Of a stretch of DNA of 64,000 bases, positions 55,954 to 64,000 are shown piece after piece. The DNA lies in the NCBI GenBank assembly GCA_021800255.1, contig JAJYZC010000001.1:62001-126000 (forward strand). The letters are read 5' to 3'. Every line of letters begins with the position of its first letter. Position 1 is the first letter of the stretch. Under the pieces are notes generated by a model. The model was not told the DNA's origin. It searched no databases and worked only from the letters and a program-made list of their open reading frames with translations. This DNA comes from Acidobacteriota bacterium. Lineage in GTDB: Bacteria > Acidobacteriota > Terriglobia > Terriglobales > Acidobacteriaceae. A program made the translations under genes and the position numbers.

Positions 55954-56232
55954 TCACCAGGGTCGAAAATATCGGAACGGCAAGCCCGCATACGGCAGCC
56001 ATAAGAACCGCCGCTGCAACTGCCCTTCCAAGCCCTCCTGGAAACCACCTTCGATGAATCCGAAGCAATAGATTAAGGGAATCAACAGCCCACCGAAAAG
56101 CCCCCAAAGCCGCGCTGCTCTGCGCTCCCTATACTCGCAGCGGCCCGCGAAACGGCGAAAAAACCAGCGCGCTTCGAAATAGAACAGCAGTCCAACCGGA
56201 ACGTAAAACAGAAGTGCAATCGAAGTGGGCAT
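55954..56232 (-). CDS. Hypothetical small membrane protein
   Basis: A 92-residue basic protein with two hydrophobic segments (SIALLFYVPVGLLFYFEARW and GLFGGLLIPLIYCFGFIEGG). It starts 22 bases inside the 7-bp repeat side of the next intergenic region and ends 16 bases before ltaE in the same orientation. No family is recognised and ribosome-site support is weak, so the coding call is moderate. Confidence 0.5.
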   Translation of the reverse strand: MPTSIALLFYVPVGLLFYFEARWFFRRFAGRCEYRERRAARLWGLFGGLLIPLIYCFGFIEGGFQEGLEGQLQRRFLWLPYAGLPFRYFRPW

Positions 56233-56253
56233 ACCCTCTGCTTTTCCGTTGGG

Positions 56254-56288
56254 TCCTCGTCCCTAGTCCCTCGTCCCTAGTCCCTAGT
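56254..56288. repeat. 7-bp tandem repeat (CCCTAGT type)
   Basis: TCCTCGT CCCTAGT CCCTCGT CCCTAGT CCCTAGT: five consecutive heptamers at 56254-56288, followed by CCCCTGC. It ends nine bases before the stop of the exported protein gene on the minus strand. Confidence 0.8.
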
Positions 56289-56297
56289 CCCCTGCCT

Positions 56298-57275
56298 CTA
56301 CGGAATCTGATTCATGGGCAGCTCGATAATCGGCGTCCGCGTCCCATTCGACTCTGCGACGGCCCACAGGCCGTGGAAGTTGTTCCTGAAACCGGGCTTG
56401 GCCTTGAGGAAGGCGCTGAGCACAGCCAGGGCCTCGGTGCGCTGCGCAGCCGGGTCGGTGACTCCCGTCGATTGGTAAACCACGTCCAGATCGGGCTGGT
56501 TCAGAGAGACATCGATCCCCACCGCCAGAATCTTCCAGGTGCGAGCGCCGTCAGGGATTGAAAGCGGCAGTTGGCTGGGCGGCGAGGGTGTGATCCGCTC
56601 CTGCTCCTCGCGCAGCTTGTCGAGGTTGGGCGAGGTGAGAAAATTCACCGGCAGGAGCATGTAACGCGCCATATCGTAGCAGTACCAGGCGCTCCAGGGG
56701 TCTTCAATGATTAGCGAGCGAGCCCGCTCCCAGTACCAAACTCCGTCGTGACCGTCGAAGACGCCCTGGTGAATGCTCAGGCCGGCCAGTTTCCATGCCG
56801 CGTCTGGGCCGTCCCAGGCCAGAATCAATCCCAATTGCCCGCCCAGCGGCGCGCCCGCCGCGCGGGCCAGGATCAGCGCATAGCGCCCCGGGGGTAGCGC
56901 GCGCATAAAGATGGTCACGGTCAGCGAGCCGCTGGCGTTGGAGCAGTAAAATTGGGTGTCGGCGGGCGCGGTCTGATCGCTGGCGTCGAGCAGATACACA
57001 TCGCGGAGCTGCGCGTGACCGCCGCGCACCAGCGGCTGGGCCTGGTCCACCGCGGCACTGATGGTGCTCCAAGCCGATGCCTCAGCGGGCAGCAGGTTGG
57101 CTTTCAGCGTGACCAGATCTTCCATGATTACAGCTTGTGTCAATCCCTGGCCCGCATCGGCCAGCGCCGCGCGGTCTTGCGAAGACAGCTCAGCCTGAGA
57201 AGTGCAGGTGACGGCCAGGCTTGCCGCCGGTGCGGCCAGCAGAACCGCCGCTGCTAAAATTCCGCAGAAGCGCAT
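56298..57275 (-). CDS. Hypothetical exported protein
   Basis: A 325-residue protein. ATG 57275 gives a signal peptide MRFCGILAAAVLLAAPAASL with cleavage near LAVTC, and GAGG lies eight bases upstream; the frame opens earlier at 57323. Distinctive blocks are LTQAVIMEDLVTLKANLLPA, AWDGPDAAWKLAGLSIHQGV and YCYDMARYMLLPVNFLTSP. I do not recognise the family; similar secreted proteins with aromatic-rich mid regions occur in acidobacteria. Probably periplasmic. It is divergent from the next gene. Confidence 0.7.
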   Translation of the reverse strand: MRFCGILAAAVLLAAPAASLAVTCTSQAELSSQDRAALADAGQGLTQAVIMEDLVTLKANLLPAEASAWSTISAAVDQAQPLVRGGHAQLRDVYLLDASDQTAPADTQFYCSNASGSLTVTIFMRALPPGRYALILARAAGAPLGGQLGLILAWDGPDAAWKLAGLSIHQGVFDGHDGVWYWERARSLIIEDPWSAWYCYDMARYMLLPVNFLTSPNLDKLREEQERITPSPPSQLPLSIPDGARTWKILAVGIDVSLNQPDLDVVYQSTGVTDPAAQRTEALAVLSAFLKAKPGFRNNFHGLWAVAESNGTRTPIIELPMNQIP

Positions 57276-57426
57276 CTTAGACGAAACCTCTTTGTCCCGC
57301 GAAGCTCTCTGTCGAGCGTTCACGGTTCACTGCTAGTCTAGTACAGTGGAGCGGCGGCGAAACGCGGCAATCGGGCGTGTGGGGGAGCTGGCGAGCGGCG
57401 CCTTCGGCTTCGGGGAGCCGATTTCG

Positions 57427-58227
57427 ATGCGAATAGAGATAGAATCCCAACCCCGGCTTTGGATGACGCTTACCTCGCCCCGGCGGTCCCGGCGGCACAG
57501 GCTCAGCCTGCTCGCATCGCTGGCGGCTTCTGTGATCCTGCTGAATACTCAGGTACTTTCAGCCGCCACGCCTCCACCGCCCGCGGCCCGCACGCATCGC
57601 GCATCCGTCCCCGCTCACCGGCAGGCTCGCGCACGCGCGCATACGCGGCGATCCCGGCGTTCCACACCGCCGGCTGAAGCCGCGCACGCTGCAGCTCCCC
57701 TCCCGCAGGCCCCGGCGCAGCCCAAACTTCCCAACTGGCCCGTAAACAACCCTCCCAACCCGGCTTCGGTTGCCTGGAACAGCCACCAATTGAGCATCAA
57801 GGCCGACAACTCCAGCCTCCAGCAGATTCTGAACGATGTGGCCACAGACACCGGCGCCAAGATTGCGGGATTGAGTTCCGACGAACGCATCTTCGGCTCC
57901 TACGGTCCGGGCCAGGTGCGCGATGTGCTCTCTCAACTACTGGATGGTTCCGGCTATGACGTAATGATCATCGGCGGCCAAGACCCAGCCACTCCACTCC
58001 GGATCGTGCTCAGCGGAACTCCCAAGGGCGGCACAGCACTGGCGCCCATCAAGACTGCCAGCGGCGGGAACAAACATTCCGGCCCCGTGGCGCCTCCACA
58101 GCCCGACCCGCAGCAGCCGCCTATGATTCACGACGTCTTCGGGCCGCGCACTCAACGGGAGATGATGCAGCAGCGGCAACAGGAGATCGAGCAGCAGATG
58201 CAAGAGCGGCAAGTGCGGCCGAACTGA
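57427..58227 (+). CDS. Exported protein with STN/secretin-like domain
   Basis: A 266-residue protein. After the start (ATG 57427; GTG 57346 is an alternative) there is a basic segment and a hydrophobic stretch (LSLLASLAASVILLNTQVLS) acting as signal. A Pro/Ala/Arg-rich linker follows (about 45-115). The region LSIKADNSSLQQILNDVATD and VLSQLLDGSGYDVMIIGGQD has the STN (secretin/TonB short N-terminal) fold pattern. The C-terminus is Gln/Arg-rich and probably disordered. Such proteins may assist secretin or TonB-type systems; no such gene is adjacent. Confidence 0.65.
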   Translation: MRIEIESQPRLWMTLTSPRRSRRHRLSLLASLAASVILLNTQVLSAATPPPPAARTHRASVPAHRQARARAHTRRSRRSTPPAEAAHAAAPLPQAPAQPKLPNWPVNNPPNPASVAWNSHQLSIKADNSSLQQILNDVATDTGAKIAGLSSDERIFGSYGPGQVRDVLSQLLDGSGYDVMIIGGQDPATPLRIVLSGTPKGGTALAPIKTASGGNKHSGPVAPPQPDPQQPPMIHDVFGPRTQREMMQQRQQEIEQQMQERQVRPN

Positions 58228-58379
58228 GCCGTCACCGCATCTCTAGCGTGCGCAAACCGCTGGCAGGCTGAATCCATCCCGCCGGCGCAACTTCAGACGA
58301 TGGGGATCACAGCCGTGCGCACAAAACCCTTTGTATCCATTGCCAACGGCGCGCCCGCGGAGAGAGATTGCCGGCGATT

Positions 58380-58553
58380 CTATAGGCCGGAGACGCGCGC
58401 CATCTCCGCAGCAGTTTTTACCGCCGCCGGCCGGCGCCGCGGACGAATGAGCGCAAAACCCATGCGCAGGATTGCGTAGGCCGCAAAAATACTAAACGCC
58501 ATCGAAGCCATCGAGGCGCAAACCAGCATAACCAAATTCACCAGATTCACCAT
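58380..58553 (-). CDS. Hypothetical small membrane protein
   Basis: A 57-residue protein from ATG 58553, starting MVNLVNLVMLVCASMASMAF with one or two hydrophobic segments and a basic tail (LIRPRRRPAAVKTAAEMARV). The frame also opens at 58637. No family recognised; the strongest support is the hydrophobic pattern, and the ribosome site is weak. Confidence 0.4.
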   Translation of the reverse strand: MVNLVNLVMLVCASMASMAFSIFAAYAILRMGFALIRPRRRPAAVKTAAEMARVSGL

Positions 58554-58780
58554 CGTCCCGTCCAGGTTCACTGCGCTGACGGCCCCGGCGTCCGCGCTCT
58601 GACTTGCCCTCCCATTGCCTATCTGTACCTCTCGCAATCGGCAGCAGCCCTTGCTTCGGGAAAAGTCCGCCGCGAGTTCTTTGCTTTTCGTCTGCGCCAG
58701 CCCACAACCCCACCCCGCACGAACATCGCACTAAGGCGTCCGGCAATCGTCCCTACGATTGTCTCAGATGATGCGCCTCG

Positions 58781-58810
58781 TTGACCCTCATTTCTATTGA
58801 CCAATAGAAT
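58781..58810 (+). promoter_or_regulatory. uvrA promoter with an operator-like palindrome
   Basis: TTGACC (58781-58786), 18 bases, TAGAAT (58805-58810) form a good sigma-70 type promoter 76 bases before uvrA. CTATTG-AC-CAATAG (58794-58807) is a palindrome overlapping the spacer and -10, a position suited to a repressor such as an SOS regulator. Confidence 0.55.
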
Positions 58811-58886
58811 ACTCCCAGGGTCTTGTATGCGGCGATTGGCCTCACGCCGCCCCTGGAAGCGCCCGCCGGTTCCCGACTGATCCGCC

Positions 58887-61933
<3,047 letters not shown>

Positions 61934-61937
<4 letters not shown>

Positions 61938-62998
61938 ACTCTGGACTTCCGGAGAACGAACCGCACTTGAGACCGGATTGGCCGCTCAAACAGCCCGGGC
62001 ACGGCGTGGAAACACCCACTCCCTCAGCCGAAGCGCCTCCCGGAGAGGCTGGGCGGGCACAAGAGCCGCGGGACCACATCTCGCCGGCCTTCAAACTGGC
62101 GCCGATGGAGCACGCCCAGGCGCAAGACACGCTGTACGTGACTGAACGCCCGCTCTTTCAGTCATGGTATGAGCCCCAAGCGCGGCCTCCGGTGCGCATT
62201 CCTAACTTCGGCCATCTTTGCCTCCTGTGTCTCATGGGCCTGATCGGCCTTCTATGCGCTGCCATCCTGTTCCGCGTGGCCATGTCCTTCCACCTTTACG
62301 GAGTCTCCACGATTCAGCAGGCGATGGTGGAGATTCACTATACGCTGGGCCTGGAGGCGCTCCTCTACCTGTTCACCTTCGTACTCGCGCTGCTTATCTT
62401 TCCCCTGTTTTGGCACAAGAGCCTCATGTCAGGGCTGCAATGGAACGGCGCGGCCGCCTTGCGCCTGCGCAAGCGCCTGGCGGCAGCGGCTTTTATCTGC
62501 TTTTTGATTGCACTGCTCAACAGCGCGGTGCTGCCGGGTCCGGCCAACACGCCCATCGAAAAGATCTTTCGCATGCCTGGAGCCCCTTGGCTGCTCTTCG
62601 CCTTCGGCGTCACCCTGGCTCCGTTTTTTGAGGAGATGTTTTTCCGCGGCTTTTTGCTGCCTGCGTTGTGCACGGCCTACGACTGGCTGGCTGAAAAAAC
62701 GACCGGCGAAATTAGGAAGCCGCTGGATGCAAACGGCCATCCGCAATGGTCGCTTACCGCGATGGTGATCGGCTCCATCGTCACCAGCCTTCCCTTCGCC
62801 TGGATGCACGGCGCGCAGACCGGCTATTCTCTCGGCCCGTTTTTCCTGCTCGTCGGCGTCAGCCTGGTGTTGTGCGCCATCCGGCTCTGGACGCGCTCGC
62901 TGGCGGCCAGCGTCATGGTCCACGCCTGCTACAACTTCCTGCTCTTCACGCTGATGCTGGTGGGCACCGAAGGCTTCCGCCATTTGAACCGGATGTGA
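61934..62998 (+). CDS. CPBP-family intramembrane metalloprotease
   Basis: A 354-residue membrane protein, about seven to eight helices. The hallmark motifs are [26 protein letters not shown] and a third Asn/His-bearing helix ([14 protein letters not shown]). The first ~70 residues are a hydrophilic, Pro-rich N-terminal tail. CPBP (Rce1/Abi-type) enzymes cleave inside or near the membrane; substrate unknown. Starts within the uvrA stop (ATGA) and is thus coupled to it. Confidence 0.88.
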
Positions 62999-63017
62999 GC
63001 CGCCGCCCTCCAGGCGA

Positions 63018-63968
63018 TCAGCTCGCCGCGGCGCGCGCCAGATTTGCCTCTACCTCTGCCGCCAGCGCCTTTACCGCATTGGCGCTCTTGTCAAACTCGG
63101 CCCGCTCCTGCTCGGTCAGCTTGATCTCAAGAACCTGTTCGATGCCGCGCTCGCCCAGCTTGCACGGCACGCCCATGAACAGTCCGTGAATGCCGTACTC
63201 GCCTTCCAGATAGGCGGCGCAGGGAAGAATCCGGTTTCTCCCTTCGAGAATCGACTCGACCATTTCGGTCACCGCGGCGCCGGGCGCGTAGAAGGCGCTG
63301 CCGGTCTTGAGATACTTCACGATCTCGCCGCCGCCCCCGCGCGTGCGCTCGACCAGGCGGGCGATGGTTTCGCCGCCGAGCATCTCCGTAATCGGAATTC
63401 CGCCCACGGAGGAGTAGCGCGGCAGAGGAACCATCGTGTCTCCGTGGCCGCCCAGCACGAACGCCGTGACATCGGAGACGCTCACCTTCAGCTCCTGCGC
63501 GATAAACGCCCTAAAGCGCGCGGTGTCGAGCACGCCCGCCATGCCGATCACGCGATGACGCGGGAACCCGCTGACCTTGTACGCCGCATAGGCCATGGCG
63601 TCGAGCGGGTTGGAAACGATGATCAGAATGCACTTGGGCGAATGCTTCACCACCTCGGCGGTCACATCGCGCATGATCTTGAGATTGATATTGAGCAGAT
63701 CGTCGCGGCTCATCCCTGGCTTGCGCGCCACGCCCGCGGTGATGACCACGATGTCGGAGTTGGCGGAATCCGCATAATTCTCCGTGCCCTTGATCTCGAT
63801 GTCCTTTCCCGCGATGGGCATGGCCTCCAGCAGGTCCAGTCCCTTACCCTCCGGCACGCCTTCAATCACATCCAGCAGGACAATATCGGCGAGCCCCTTG
63901 GCCGCCATCCAATGCGCCGTCGTTGCACCCACATTGCCGGAGCCCACAATCGTAATCTTCTTATGCAT
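63018..63968 (-). CDS. mdh: Malate dehydrogenase (lactate-dehydrogenase-like)
   Basis: A 316-residue NAD-dependent enzyme of the TCA cycle interconverting malate and oxaloacetate. [20 protein letters not shown] is the NAD-binding start; [14 protein letters not shown] and the catalytic [20 protein letters not shown] follow. The Arg in [10 protein letters not shown] and the MDH-type Arg before it fit malate over lactate specificity. Length is normal for the LDH-like bacterial MDH group. ATG 63968; its promoter is off the right edge. Confidence 0.93.
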   Translation of the reverse strand: MHKKITIVGSGNVGATTAHWMAAKGLADIVLLDVIEGVPEGKGLDLLEAMPIAGKDIEIKGTENYADSANSDIVVITAGVARKPGMSRDDLLNINLKIMRDVTAEVVKHSPKCILIIVSNPLDAMAYAAYKVSGFPRHRVIGMAGVLDTARFRAFIAQELKVSVSDVTAFVLGGHGDTMVPLPRYSSVGGIPITEMLGGETIARLVERTRGGGGEIVKYLKTGSAFYAPGAAVTEMVESILEGRNRILPCAAYLEGEYGIHGLFMGVPCKLGERGIEQVLEIKLTEQERAEFDKSANAVKALAAEVEANLARAAAS

Positions 63969-64000
63969 CGTAATGATCCCTTCCCGCCCGCATCTCTTGC

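Overview
The window is a GC-rich, gene-dense bacterial chromosome segment. Gene content points to an acidobacterium (Acidobacteriota, Terriglobia-like). Pointers are a hopanoid radical SAM gene (hpnJ), a fused LptF-LptG protein, an ECF sigma factor carrying its own zf-HC2 domain, large beta-barrel and TolC-type proteins, and a b6-like cytochrome b fused to several c-type domains. This assignment is inferred from gene families; there is no rRNA here. I saw no tRNA, rRNA, CRISPR array, prophage, transposase gene or origin. Both edges carry ordinary chromosomal genes; hpnJ is cut by the left edge and mdh is complete at the right.

Layout. 1-1.9 kb: end of hpnJ and two overlapping half-size EamA/SMR-like membrane proteins. 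2.1-8.9 kb: an RND tripartite efflux operon (TolC, lipoprotein adaptor, permease) continuing into a DUF2892 protein, a methyltransferase and a small Cys-containing protein. 9-13.3 kb: ECF sigma factor, OsmC, small secreted proteins and an orphan TolC. 13.4-20 kb: pgsA, gdhA, trpE facing trpG tail to tail, a small methyltransferase, acylphosphatase, apt. 20-26.3 kb: a KdpDE-like two-component system, then a barrel porin and an APC permease whose upstream regions share 11-bp-periodic operator-like sequences. 26.4-32.6 kb: PP2C phosphatase, Ser/Thr kinase, LptFG fusion and an MsbA-like ABC exporter. 32.6-39.3 kb: flagellar genes, fliC-fliD-fliS leftward and flbD-motA-motB rightward, with FliA-type promoters. 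39.3-44.7 kb: yjbQ, then the most interesting unit: a Cyc2-like cytochrome-porin, a Rieske protein and a cytochrome b fused to four haem c domains. 44.8-53 kb: MagIII-like glycosylase, DUF3467, GT39, TPR lipoprotein, NfeD/slipin pair and a SPOR protein. 53-64 kb: glnA, threonine aldolase, several uncharacterised exported proteins, uvrA, a CPBP protease and mdh.

How the genes fit together. The Cyc2-like/Rieske/b-c operon reads as a route for moving electrons from the outer membrane across the periplasm to the quinone pool. Cyc2 proteins are known as outer-membrane iron oxidases, but that substrate is an inference here. The KdpDE-like pair probably controls the adjacent porin and permease. LptFG and the MsbA-like exporter form an envelope-lipid export unit.

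Non-coding structure is rich: degenerate 7-bp tandem repeats at several intergenic sites (one absorbed into a gene's 3' end), MITE-like palindromic elements with ends resembling TACAGCG, and several starts lying 6-9 bases after a -10-like hexamer, which suggests leaderless transcripts.
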